From Streptomyces sp. NBC_01335 (GTDB taxonomy: Bacteria; Actinomycetota; Actinomycetes; Streptomycetales; Streptomycetaceae), in NCBI RefSeq assembly GCF_035953295.1, contig NZ_CP108370.1, positions 3,439,001 through 3,503,000 on the forward strand: DNA of 64,000 nt. The letters run 5' to 3'. Both the position numbers and the translations under genes were made by a program. Positions within the stretch are counted from its first letter, which is position 1. Each line of letters begins with the position of its first letter. The notes below the pieces were generated by a model, which was given only the letters and a program-made list of their open reading frames with translations, was not told where the DNA came from and did not search any database. Positions 8,564 through 17,477 of this stretch are shown in pieces.

Positions 8564-9246
8564 ACCGTCACCTGCTGCGCGAGCACGCCGTCCGCCATCG
8601 TGCAGCGGGTGTCGGCCCGGGCTGCCACCGACTGATCGTGGGTGACCATGACGACGGCGCTCCCCCGGTCCCTCGCCAGGCTCAGGAACTCGTCCAGCAC
8701 GGCTGTGGCGTTGGCGCTGTCCAGCGAGCCGGTGGGCTCATCGGCGAACACCACGGCGGGCCGGTGCACCAACGCCCGGGCCACGGCGGCCCGCTGGCTC
8801 TGACCGCCGGACACCTGAGAGGGGCGGCGCTCCCGCAGACCACCGATCCCCAGCCGGTCGAGCACCTCCGCCACCTCGCCCAGAGCCGTCTTCTTGCGGA
8901 GCCCCGCGAGGCGGAGCGGCAGGGCCACGTTCTCCTCGATGGTCAGCTCGGGAAGCAACTCGCCGTACTGGAAGACGAATCCGAAGCGGTCGCGGCGGAG
9001 AGCGCTCAACTCCTCGTCCCCCAGCCCACCGAGCGGCCGGCCGTCGAAGACGACCTGCCCGCCGGTGACCGGGACGACTCCGGCCAGGCAGTAGAGCAGC
9101 GAGGACTTGCCCGACCCGCTCTGCCCGGTGATCGCCACCACTTCGCCCGGCCGCACCGAGAGCCGCGCATTCCTGACGGCCACGGTGGAGCCGTAGGAAA
9201 GGCAGACGCCGTCGGCCACCAGCGACCCGGTCCTGCTGTTCTGCAT
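8560..9246 (-). CDS. ABC transporter ATP-binding protein (MacB/LolD family)
   Basis: 228 residues with a complete nucleotide-binding domain: Walker A GQSGSGKSS at 41-49, Q-loop Q93, signature VSGGQSQR from 145, Walker B AVVFADE ending at E170, and the switch histidine H203 in VTHDQ. Sequence and length fit the LolD/MacB class that pairs with FtsX-type permeases, and that partner follows with a 4-nt overlap. The ATG at 9246 is chosen over the upstream one at 9312 because GAGGGGG lies 9 nt before it. ATP hydrolysis at the inner membrane face would drive the permease. Confidence 0.92.
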   Translation of the reverse strand: MQNSRTGSLVADGVCLSYGSTVAVRNARLSVRPGEVVAITGQSGSGKSSLLYCLAGVVPVTGGQVVFDGRPLGGLGDEELSALRRDRFGFVFQYGELLPELTIEENVALPLRLAGLRKKTALGEVAEVLDRLGIGGLRERRPSQVSGGQSQRAAVARALVHRPAVVFADEPTGSLDSANATAVLDEFLSLARDRGSAVVMVTHDQSVAARADTRCTMADGVLAQQVTV

Positions 9247-9333
9247 GGTTCGTGCCCCCTCGGATCGGGGCCGGGATTCGCCCGCACCCCACGTGTTCGC
9301 TCGCTCGGTCACCGATGGACGCGAGACGTCCCG

Positions 9334-9436
9334 TGAACTCGGTAAGGCCTTGAGCCGGGAGGACCCCTGAACTCAGGAAGGCCCGTGAAATCGGGAAGAC
9401 CCTGAACTCGGGAAGGCCTCTGAAATCGAGAAGTCC
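9334..9436. repeat. Degenerate direct repeats upstream of the ABC genes
   Basis: Variants of TGAACTCGGGAAGGCC / TGAAATCGGGAAGACC recur five or six times between the ABC ATPase start and the next gene. The gap 9247-9532 shows no other content. Confidence 0.55.
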
Positions 9437-9532
9437 CGCCCTTTTTTCCGGGGAGCTCTCTCGTAATGTCCCGCCCCCTGGGAAGTCCCGCCCCTTCGGG
9501 TAATCCGCCTCCCCCCATCAGGTGCGTGTGTG

Positions 9533-10174
9533 TCACCTCTTGTAGTGCGGGGCGGTGGCGCAGTTGTCCGGATGGAGCGTCCCCCTGTCCCGGCACACCC
9601 GGACGGTGGCGTCGCTGGTGTACAGAGCGGCCGCGTCGTACACGACCTTGTGGAGGGAGACCGTCTTCTTCTGCTTGCCGTAGAAGCGATTCCAGTCGTA
9701 TCCCTCGACGCGAACCTCTACGTAGACGTTGTGGCCGTCGCCGGAATCGGCGTCCTTGAGCTTCCCCTTGAACTCGAAGCCACCGTGCTCGGTGCCCTTC
9801 GGGTTGAACCTGTACGTGCCACTGCTGAAGAGCGCGCCCGAGCTCTTGAGGCGGGGAATGGTGTGCCAGCCGGCAGCGAGTGCCGCCCCGGCACCACCGG
9901 CGAAGAGACCGACCGCGAGCGCCGCGCTCACCACGGCCTTCCGCCTGCCCCGCCCCCCGCCCAGCAGCTTCGTGAGACGCACGACGGCCGAAGGGCGCAC
10001 AGGGGTGCGGATGTTCCGGACGCCCGGGGTGGCTTGGACGATCTGAGTGTTCGGCGCCGCCTGGATGCCGGAGGCGGTCTGGATGCCGGAGGCGGTCTGG
10101 ATGCTCTGAGCGTTCGGGGTCTTCCGGATGCTCGGGGTGTTCACGGTGTTCGGGATGCTCAACTCGCCCAACAT
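9533..10174 (-). CDS. Single-pass membrane-anchored protein of unknown function
   Basis: 213 residues. ATG 10174 is chosen because AGGAGG stands 7 nt upstream; a longer frame to 10375 has no support. Residues about 28-40 hold a tandem QTASGIQTASGIQ repeat in a polar N-terminal region. A membrane segment (VVSAALAVGLFAGGAGAALAAG, about 79-101) follows a basic GRGRRK stretch. The remaining 110 residues are beta-rich with an HNVYVEVRVEGYDW core and two C-terminal cysteines (RVCRDRG, DNCAT). The topology would place this domain outside the cell. I do not recognise the family. Confidence 0.7.
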   Translation of the reverse strand: MLGELSIPNTVNTPSIRKTPNAQSIQTASGIQTASGIQAAPNTQIVQATPGVRNIRTPVRPSAVVRLTKLLGGGRGRRKAVVSAALAVGLFAGGAGAALAAGWHTIPRLKSSGALFSSGTYRFNPKGTEHGGFEFKGKLKDADSGDGHNVYVEVRVEGYDWNRFYGKQKKTVSLHKVVYDAAALYTSDATVRVCRDRGTLHPDNCATAPHYKR

Positions 10175-10430
10175 GGCCGACCTCCTGCCGACGCGCCGCC
10201 GAACCACCTCTTGGCGGCCCGTGATTACAGAACGTAGCAAGCCGAGGCGCAGCGTGACCATGACGCTGCGTGAACTAACCCCCATCGGGTGATCCTGGTG
10301 CTTTCCTTTCAACCGCGCGCGCAGGACGTGCCGTTCGCGCCGAGGGCGCACATCATGCGCACCCGCGCACCTCATCGACTCCTGGGCGCGCTCGCCCGTT
10401 CGGGGAGGTACTGCTCCACCCCGCCTCGCA

Positions 10431-10468
10431 CCGCCCGGCTCAACCCCCGCGCGCGTTGAGCCGGGCGG
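10431..10468. terminator. Perfect 14-bp hairpin overlapping the sigma gene end
   Basis: CCGCCCGGCTCAAC at 10431-10444 pairs perfectly with GTTGAGCCGGGCGG at 10455-10468 around a 10-nt loop. The sigma gene stop codon (10440-10442) lies in the stem. It fits a factor-independent terminator of the minus-strand operon, without a U tract. Confidence 0.55.
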
Positions 10469-11678
10469 CCTGGCGCGTCAGGTGATCGCGCTCGGCGAGG
10501 TCGGAAGCTCGGTGGGCCGCCTCGGCGTACAGCCGGGCCGCCTTCGCGAGGTCGCCGTCGCGCTCGTGGAGGTACGCCGCCACGGCGGTGTGGCGGGGCA
10601 GTGAGTCGTCCAGCGCGGCGAGTGCCGCCAGCCCCGCGCGCGGCCCGTCGGCCTCACCGACGGCGACCGCGCGGTTCAGCCGGACGACCGGGCTGCCGGT
10701 CAGGCGCGCCAACTCGTCGTACCACTCGACGATCTGCGGCCAGTCGGTCTCCTCGGCGGTGGGCGCGTCGGCGTGCAGGGCGGCGACGGCGGCCTGGGCC
10801 TGGTACTCGCCCAACCGGTCACGGGCCAGGGCCGCCTGGAGAATCCCGACGCCCTCGGCGATCAACCCGGTGTTCCACCGGCCCCGGTCCTGCTCGGCGA
10901 GCGGCACCAGGCTGCCGTCCGACGCGGTGCGCGCGGCACGCCGGGCATGGTGGAGCAGCATCAGGGCGAGCAGCCCGGACACCTCGGGGTGGTCGATACG
11001 GGCGGCGAGCTGCCGGGTGAGGCGGATGGCCTCGGCGGCGAGGTCGACATCGCCGGAGTAGCCCTCGTTGAACACCAGGTACAGGACGCGCAGCACGGTG
11101 CCGACATCGCCGGGCCGGTCGAGCCGCACGCCGGAGACGGTGCGCTTCGCCCGGCTGACGCGCTGCGCCATGGTCGCTTCCGGCACCAGGTAGGCGCGGG
11201 CGATCTGGCGGGTGGTGAGGCCCCCGACGGCGCGCAGGGTCAGTGCGACCGCCGACGCCGGAGTCAGGGACGGATGGGCGCAGAGGAAGTAGAGCTGGAG
11301 CGTGTCGTCCACCGCGGGCGCGGGCCCCGGCACGGGCTCCTCGTCCGCCCGGACCTCGCGGTGGCGGCGGGCGGTCTCCGCCCGGGTCGCGTCGAGGAAC
11401 CTGCGCCAGGCAGCGGTGACCAGCCAGCCCTTCGCGTCGCGCGGAGGGTCGGCCGGCCAGACGCGTACCGCCTGGAGCAGCGCTTCCTGCACGGCGTCCT
11501 CGGCCGTCGCGAAATCGGCTCCGCGGCGGACGAGGACGGCGAGCACGCCCGGCGTGAGGCTCCGGAGCAGAGCCTCGTCCAACGCCGAGCCCGTCGCCCC
11601 GCCGGCCACCTTGCCCGACGCCCCGCCCAACGGCTCACCGGTCACCCCGCCCGACGCCCCGTCCATCGACGAGGTCAC
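10440..11678 (-). CDS. ECF42-type RNA polymerase sigma factor with C-terminal helical (TPR-like) extension
   Basis: 412 residues from GTG 11678, which overlaps the preceding DGPF gene stop (GTGA); ATG 11666, with GGAG 11 nt upstream, is an alternative. After a Gly/Ala-rich start, region 2 reads ADFATAEDAVQEALLQAVRVW and region 4 GGLTTRQIARAYLVPEATMAQRVSRAK. About 200 further residues follow (VLRVLYLVFNEGYSG through LAERDHLTRQAARL), the long helical C-terminal domain typical of ECF42. These sigma factors lack a normal anti-sigma partner and are encoded with DGPF proteins, as here. The upstream TGTCGA-17-CGTC promoter suggests autoregulation. Confidence 0.88.
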   Translation of the reverse strand: MTSSMDGASGGVTGEPLGGASGKVAGGATGSALDEALLRSLTPGVLAVLVRRGADFATAEDAVQEALLQAVRVWPADPPRDAKGWLVTAAWRRFLDATRAETARRHREVRADEEPVPGPAPAVDDTLQLYFLCAHPSLTPASAVALTLRAVGGLTTRQIARAYLVPEATMAQRVSRAKRTVSGVRLDRPGDVGTVLRVLYLVFNEGYSGDVDLAAEAIRLTRQLAARIDHPEVSGLLALMLLHHARRAARTASDGSLVPLAEQDRGRWNTGLIAEGVGILQAALARDRLGEYQAQAAVAALHADAPTAEETDWPQIVEWYDELARLTGSPVVRLNRAVAVGEADGPRAGLAALAALDDSLPRHTAVAAYLHERDGDLAKAARLYAEAAHRASDLAERDHLTRQAARLNARGG

Positions 11679-12085
11679 TCCGTGATGGTGGGGTGGTGCG
11701 AGCCCATGAAGGGGCGCAGCTCCAGCCACTCGTGGATCGGCGCGCCGCCCGCGCCGGGGGCGGCCGACAGCTCTCCGGCCAGCTCGACGGCGCGTTCGTA
11801 CGTGTCGACGTCGATCACCATCCACCCCGCGATGAGGTCCTTGGTCTCGGCGAACGGGCCGTCGGTGACCGGCGGGCGGCCCTCGCCGTCGTACCGGACC
11901 CACGTTCCCTCGGGGGCGAGCGCCTGGCCGTCGACGTACTCGCCGGTCTTCTCCAGCCGGGCCGCGAAGTCGTTCATGTACTGGATGTGGGCCGAGATCT
12001 CCTCCGGGGTCCACTTGTCCATCGGCACGTCGTTGGCCGGTGCCGGGGCGCCACGGTAGTGCTTGAGCAGCAGGTACTTGGCCAT
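11675..12085 (-). CDS. DGPF/YCII-domain protein paired with the ECF42 sigma factor
   Basis: 136 residues: MAKYLLLKHYRG at the start and TDGPFAETKDLIAGW with the DGPF motif at 75-78, the hallmark of the YCII-related proteins that accompany ECF42 sigma factors. The fold is a small ferredoxin-like alpha/beta dimer in known relatives, with no established enzymatic activity. Its stop overlaps the sigma gene start, so the two proteins should be made together. An ECF42-type promoter lies 65 nt upstream of ATG 12085. Confidence 0.9.
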   Translation of the reverse strand: MAKYLLLKHYRGAPAPANDVPMDKWTPEEISAHIQYMNDFAARLEKTGEYVDGQALAPEGTWVRYDGEGRPPVTDGPFAETKDLIAGWMVIDVDTYERAVELAGELSAAPGAGGAPIHEWLELRPFMGSHHPTITE

Positions 12086-12149
12086 GGTGTCTCTCCTCGC
12101 TGCGGCGACCGTGTTCGTTCTCGGCCGCGTTCGTCGCTTTCACTACGGG

Positions 12150-12176
12150 GACGGAACCGGTCACGGATTCTCGACA
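12150..12176 (-). promoter_or_regulatory. ECF42-type promoter, TGTCGA-N17-CGTC
   Basis: On the minus strand TGTCGA (12176-12171) is separated by exactly 17 nt from CGTC (12153-12150), matching the -35/-10 pattern I recall for ECF42 promoters (TGTCGA and CG[A/T]C). It precedes the DGPF-sigma pair by 65 nt, consistent with positive autoregulation. No other content was seen in 12086-12331. Confidence 0.65.
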
Positions 12177-12331
12177 TCGCCGGGCAGGAATCTTTCCCGG
12201 ACCTACGGACCCAAGGGACCTCTGGCCCCCGGACCCCCGGACCTCTCCCGGACCCTCCCAGCGTGGTGCCCGGTTCTTCCCGTGTCCAACGAACGCCACC
12301 CACAGCGGGTACGACGCTCCGGCCGTTCCGG

Positions 12332-13639
12332 TCAGACGGAGCCGACCGACCCACCCGCACGGGCACGGGCATCCGCCGCGTAGTCGCGCAGCTCCAGCGC
12401 CGCGTTGATGCTCCGCCCCGCCTCGCCGGAGGCGAGCGTCGGCTCGGTCAGGGCCCTGTTGCGCGCCGCGAGGTCCTCGGCCGTACGCGGCGCGAGGACG
12501 GCGAGTCCGCTGTGCGCGAGGGCCTGGTTGGCCTCGACGAACTCCCGCAGCCCGCTCTCGTACGCGGCGAACGCGGCCGTGTGGTCCGCCCGCACGGCCA
12601 GTTCCCCGGCGAGGACGTACGCACCGATCAGCGCGATGCTCGATCCCTGCCCCGAGAAGAAGGACGGGGCGTACGCGGCGTCGCCGACGAGCGCGACCCG
12701 GCCCGTGGACCAGGACGGCAGGTGGATCTGCCCGGCCACGTCGAAGAAGAGGTCGTCCGCCTCGCGCATGGCGGCGACCATGCGCGGGACCTCCCAGCCC
12801 TCGTCGGCGAAGACGGAGGCGACGAGCTCGCGCTGGGCGGCCGGGTCGCGGAACGCCGCCGCAGGTACCGTCCGCGGCGCCAGGTCGGAGGCGAACACCA
12901 GGAACCCGTGCAGGTCCTCGGACTCCTCGACCGCGTACAGGACCGCGCCCTTGCCCGGGGTGTTGCGGATGACGCCCTCGTGGCGCAGGCCGAAGTCGTT
13001 GGGCAGGGTGAAACCGGCGAAGCACTGGCCGAGGGAGCGGTGGTAATGATCCTCGGGCCCCATCACCAGCCCCCGGGTGTGCGAGTGGATGCCGTCCGCC
13101 CCCACGACCAGTTCGAACGTCCGACGGGCTCCGCTGCGGAACACCACGTCCACGCCCCCGTCGGGCCCGTCCCCCAGGTCGTCCAGCGTCGCGATCGAGT
13201 CGCCGAAGAGGAACTCGACGTCGTCGCGGACGAGGCCGTACAGGAGGTCGGCCAGATCGCCCCGGCGCACCTCCACGTCCCGGCCGTCCACCCCGCCGGT
13301 CATGGTCTCCGGCCGGACCGCGGCCCGTACCGAACCGTCCGGGTCCAGGAACGACACCTGCCGGCTGTCCACGTGCGCGTCCCACAGCCGGGGCAGCAGC
13401 CCCATCCGCTCCACGACCTGGAGGGCGGTGCCCCGGATGTCGATGGGGTAGCCGCCGCCGCGTACCGCGTCCGCCTTCTCGACCACCGTGACCGCGAAGC
13501 CGTACCGGTGGAGCCAGTAGGCCAGCGCGGGGCCCGCGATGCTGGCGCCGGAGATCAGGACGCTGCGCTCGCGGGGCGCGGTGGTGCCCGCACCGGCGGC
13601 CGTACCGCGACCGGATTCCGTACCGTAGGTACTGGTCAT
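12332..13639 (-). CDS. FAD-dependent monooxygenase (class A, PHBH-like)
   Basis: 435 residues. The dinucleotide-binding motif is near the start (VLISGASIAGPALAYWL, a GxSxAG variant of GxGxxG). Next come the VRRGDLADLL arginine region, the VVGADGIHS motif that binds FAD and NADPH, and GDAAYAPSFFSGQGSSIAL, the usual second FAD-binding motif. This is the single-component aromatic hydroxylase / tetracycline-modifying (TetX-like) family. ATG 13639 has AGGGG upstream and replaces a longer frame to 13678. It is divergent from a MarR gene, with palindromic operators between them, so the enzyme is probably derepressed by a phenolic or antibiotic ligand. Confidence 0.88.
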   Translation of the reverse strand: MTSTYGTESGRGTAAGAGTTAPRERSVLISGASIAGPALAYWLHRYGFAVTVVEKADAVRGGGYPIDIRGTALQVVERMGLLPRLWDAHVDSRQVSFLDPDGSVRAAVRPETMTGGVDGRDVEVRRGDLADLLYGLVRDDVEFLFGDSIATLDDLGDGPDGGVDVVFRSGARRTFELVVGADGIHSHTRGLVMGPEDHYHRSLGQCFAGFTLPNDFGLRHEGVIRNTPGKGAVLYAVEESEDLHGFLVFASDLAPRTVPAAAFRDPAAQRELVASVFADEGWEVPRMVAAMREADDLFFDVAGQIHLPSWSTGRVALVGDAAYAPSFFSGQGSSIALIGAYVLAGELAVRADHTAAFAAYESGLREFVEANQALAHSGLAVLAPRTAEDLAARNRALTEPTLASGEAGRSINAALELRDYAADARARAGGSVGSV

Positions 13640-13683
13640 GAGGTGTCCCCTCTCGACAGGTACGCAGACTCTCACCATCTACG

Positions 13684-13694
13684 TACCTTAGGTA
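13684..13694. promoter_or_regulatory. Palindromic operator 1 (TACCT-T-AGGTA)
   Basis: A perfect 5-bp inverted repeat with one central base, 45 nt upstream of the monooxygenase start. It shares the TACCT/AGGTA arms with the operator next to marR, so both probably bind the same MarR dimer. Confidence 0.55.
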
Positions 13695-13746
13695 TCTTTT
13701 TTGCGGGCGCGAGAAGCCCGTGGAGCGATGCCGCAGACCCGACTAT

Positions 13747-13763
13747 ATACCTAAGTTAGGTAT
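13747..13763. promoter_or_regulatory. Palindromic operator 2 (ATACCTAA-G-TTAGGTAT)
   Basis: A perfect 8-bp inverted repeat around a single G, directly before the Shine-Dalgarno of marR and 14 nt before its ATG. Position and symmetry fit autorepression by the MarR protein. Confidence 0.7.
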
Positions 13764-13776
13764 CCAAAGGAGTGGC

Positions 13777-14301
13777 ATGAGCGCCCAGGAGCCGCACGCG
13801 GCAGACCGCGACGACCCTGAAGGCGGTTCCGACGCGGCGTTCGACCTCGTGGCCGAGATGCTCCCGCGCATGGCTCAGCTCAGCAACACGCTCAACAAGG
13901 GGCGGCTGCCCGAGCACGCCATGGAGACCGCCGGACTCGCCCTGGAGCGGCCGTCGATGTCCGTCCTGGTCACCCTGCACATGGCCGGGACCCCGCTGCG
14001 CATCGGCGAGATCGCGGCGCGCATGCAGGTGGTCGGGCCGCACGTCACGCGGCAGGTCAACGGGCTGGAGAAGCGCGGCCTGGTCCGCCGCGTCACCGAC
14101 CCCGAGGACCAGCGCGCCCGGCTCATCGAGCCGACGCCGGAAGGCGCGGCGGGCGCCGAACGCTACATGCGGACCATCCTCGGCTGGTTCGGCGGAGCGC
14201 TGGCCGACTGGCCCGACCGGGACCGGCGGGAGCTGGGACGGCTGCTGGGGCGGCTCGTGGACGACTTCACCCGTCATCTGTCGACGCTGGACGCGGAGTA
14301 G
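13777..14301 (+). CDS. MarR-family transcriptional regulator of the divergent monooxygenase
   Basis: 174 residues. The winged-helix core includes SVLVTLHMAGTPLRIGEIAARMQVVGPHVTRQVNGLEKRGLVRRV and the wing DPEDQRARLIEPTPEG (residues about 65-125); flanking helices form the dimer interface. ATG 13777 follows AAAGGAG at good spacing. Two AGGTA-type palindromes lie between this gene and the divergent flavin monooxygenase, one immediately upstream of the gene itself. It is most simply a ligand-responsive repressor of both genes. The ligand is unknown. Confidence 0.9.
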   Translation: MSAQEPHAADRDDPEGGSDAAFDLVAEMLPRMAQLSNTLNKGRLPEHAMETAGLALERPSMSVLVTLHMAGTPLRIGEIAARMQVVGPHVTRQVNGLEKRGLVRRVTDPEDQRARLIEPTPEGAAGAERYMRTILGWFGGALADWPDRDRRELGRLLGRLVDDFTRHLSTLDAE

Positions 14302-14426
14302 GCGCGCCGCCGGGGGACCCTGCGGGCTTGCGGTCGTCGCTGCGGCAGCTTCTGCCGGCGGGACGGCATCGAGGCGTACCACCCGGCCCGCCCGGCCCGA
14401 CCTCGCCGAGGACACCCGGAGAAACA

Positions 14427-14460
14427 CTTCGGCCCCCAGGACGAATCCTGGGGGCCGAAG
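14427..14460. terminator. Bidirectional hairpin terminator between marR and groEL
   Basis: CTTCGGCCCCCAGG (14427-14440) pairs perfectly with CCTGGGGGCCGAAG (14447-14460) around a 6-nt loop. It lies 47 nt beyond the groEL stop on the minus strand and also follows the convergent marR gene. On the minus strand a short T-rich stretch follows. Confidence 0.8.
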
Positions 14461-14507
14461 CTACAGCTGGACGCTGCGGGGGTGGAACCACCGATCCCTG
14501 AAGGGGA

Positions 14508-16284
<1,777 letters not shown>

Positions 16285-16293
16285 CGCCAATGA

Positions 16294-16320
16294 TTAGCAC
16301 TCGACCCCTGCGAGTGCAAG
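16294..16320. promoter_or_regulatory. CIRCE element, distal copy (HrcA operator)
   Basis: TTAGCACTC-N9-GAGTGCAAG: a perfect left arm and 7 of 9 in the right arm, starting 9 nt after the first CIRCE. Each element carries one perfect and one degenerate arm. Confidence 0.75.
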
Positions 16321-16433
16321 CGTCCTCCTCGTCCTGGGGACAAGCTCCGGACACGCCGCGGGCGACCCGCAGCCGGTCTCCGGACAGCCTCCGGGCCCCA
16401 AGAGGCCCTCCCCGGCCCGCGAAACGCGAACGC

Positions 16434-16473
16434 ACGCAGGGCCCGCCCCCCTGACGGGGGACGGGCCCTGCGT
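16434..16473. terminator. Hairpin terminator of the cold-shock gene
   Basis: ACGCAGGGCCCG then CCCCC pairs with GGGGG then CGGGCCCTGCGT: 17 base pairs with one C-A mismatch and a TGAC loop. It is 34 nt past the cold-shock stop on the minus strand and separates that gene from the groEL promoter. Confidence 0.8.
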
Positions 16474-16507
16474 GCGTGAGAAGTGTCGTTGCCGACCGCG
16501 TCCGATC

Positions 16508-16714
16508 TCAGCCCACGGCGAGCTTGACCATGTCCGCCTGCGGCCCCTTCTGGCCCTGCGAGATCTCGAATTCAACTCGCTGACCCTCTTCGAGGGTGCG
16601 GTACCCGTCCATCTGGATCGCGCTGTAGTGGACGAAAACATCCGCACCACCGTCGACCGCGATGAAGCCGTACCCCTTCTCCGCGTTGAACCACTTGACG
16701 GTGCCCTGAGCCAT
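16508..16714 (-). CDS. Cold-shock domain protein (CspA family)
   Basis: 67 residues, the usual size. The RNP1 motif is KGYGFI and RNP2 is DVFVHYSAI, both intact within [18 protein letters not shown] at the N-terminus. These are small OB-fold RNA chaperones that bind single-stranded nucleic acid and aid translation. ATG 16714 has GGGGAG 7 nt upstream; an upstream ATG in the same frame (16744) lacks one. The gap upstream is unusually long and less GC-rich, compatible with a long regulatory 5' leader as in other csp genes. Confidence 0.95.
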   Translation of the reverse strand: MAQGTVKWFNAEKGYGFIAVDGGADVFVHYSAIQMDGYRTLEEGQRVEFEISQGQKGPQADMVKLAVG

Positions 16715-17072
16715 GCCTAACTCCCCTATTTCTGGCCCCTGCACAGGACCGCACTTCGCGGACCCGGGTCAGAACTCACCCTCCGACAGGAGAGGGTGCG
16801 TGCGCCGGAACGCGTCGACCGCGGCCGAATGTATCTGCCCAACTGCCCTCTGCAACAGGTCAATCGGACGAGAATTCTGGGCGCGGCGGAACGCCCGAAC
16901 ATGAGGATTTGTTGAGAATTTTGGGCAAGTCGGGCCAGACAAAGGCCACTTAAGGCACAGAGGGCTTCCGGACTTTGGCTGCTTCTTGTCGCGCGGCGGC
17001 GCGATCTCGCACCCGCCCGGCACGGGCGGCGGAGGGGGCTTCCCCAACTGTACCGCGCTCAATCCTACGGAA
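16715..17072 (-). other. Presumed promoter and 5' leader of the cold-shock gene
   Basis: No gene is seen here. The stretch 16810-16960 has the lowest GC content in this part of the window. On the minus strand TTGACC (16863-16858) could be a -35 element with AT-rich sequence 21-23 nt downstream, but the spacing is not ideal. A transcript starting there would have a leader of more than 100 nt. Confidence 0.3.
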
Positions 17073-17105
17073 TTGCCCCCTCCGCGTCGTACGCGAAGGG
17101 GGCAA
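17073..17105. terminator. Hairpin terminator of the thrC-cysO operon
   Basis: TTGCCCCCT then CGCG pairs with CGCG then AGGGGGCAA with one mismatch and a 5-nt loop (14 base pairs), 65 nt beyond the stop of the carrier-protein gene on the minus strand. Confidence 0.75.
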
Positions 17106-17169
17106 CGGTGCGCTGCGGAGCGGCTGTCGGGGTCCCGCCGCGCGGCGGGTCCCGGGACCGGCCGTCGGG

Positions 17170-17448
17170 TCAGCAGCCGCCGGCGACGGCGGGGATGATC
17201 GAGACGCCGGCGCCGTCCGGCGTGGCGGCCTGGAGGCCGCCCTCGAAGCGGACGTCGTCGTCGTTGACGTACACGTTGACGAAGCGGCGCAGCTTGCCCT
17301 GGTCGTCCAGGACGCGCGCGGCGATGCCCGGGTGGTCCTTCTCCAGGGACTCGATGACCTCGGAGAGGACGGTGCCCTCGGCCGAGACCTCGGCCTGGCC
17401 GCCGGTGTACGTGCGCAGGATGGTGGGGATGCGGACCTTGACGCTCAT
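17170..17448 (-). CDS. CysO-like ubiquitin-fold sulfur carrier protein ending in GGC
   Basis: 92 residues, beta-grasp fold of the MoaD/ThiS class. The sequence closely follows what I recall of mycobacterial CysO: IPTILR.YTGGQ near the start, then RRFVNVYVNDDDVRFEGG, and PAVAGG near the end. CysO, thiocarboxylated at its C-terminal Gly-Gly, donates sulfur for cysteine synthesis with CysM, and the protease Mec releases cysteine. This protein ends GGC, with one extra cysteine, so the Gly-Gly must be uncovered first. It begins 29 nt after thrC in the same operon. Alternative name: MoaD/ThiS family protein. Confidence 0.85.
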   Translation of the reverse strand: MSVKVRIPTILRTYTGGQAEVSAEGTVLSEVIESLEKDHPGIAARVLDDQGKLRRFVNVYVNDDDVRFEGGLQAATPDGAGVSIIPAVAGGC

Positions 17449-17477
17449 GGGGATTGCCTTCCTCGGTTCTGGGGTGG

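Noticed and set aside
5948..8635. An 895-codon plus-strand frame opposite the ABC permease
   Set aside because: The minus frame has ten membrane helices and an ATGA overlap with the ATPase; the plus translation is a Gly/Glu/Arg-rich shadow.
10440..13385. A 981-codon minus frame seeming to join the monooxygenase region to the sigma factor
   Set aside because: Only the C-terminal 412 codons match a sigma factor. The rest crosses the DGPF gene and the monooxygenase in another frame and is Arg/Gly-rich.
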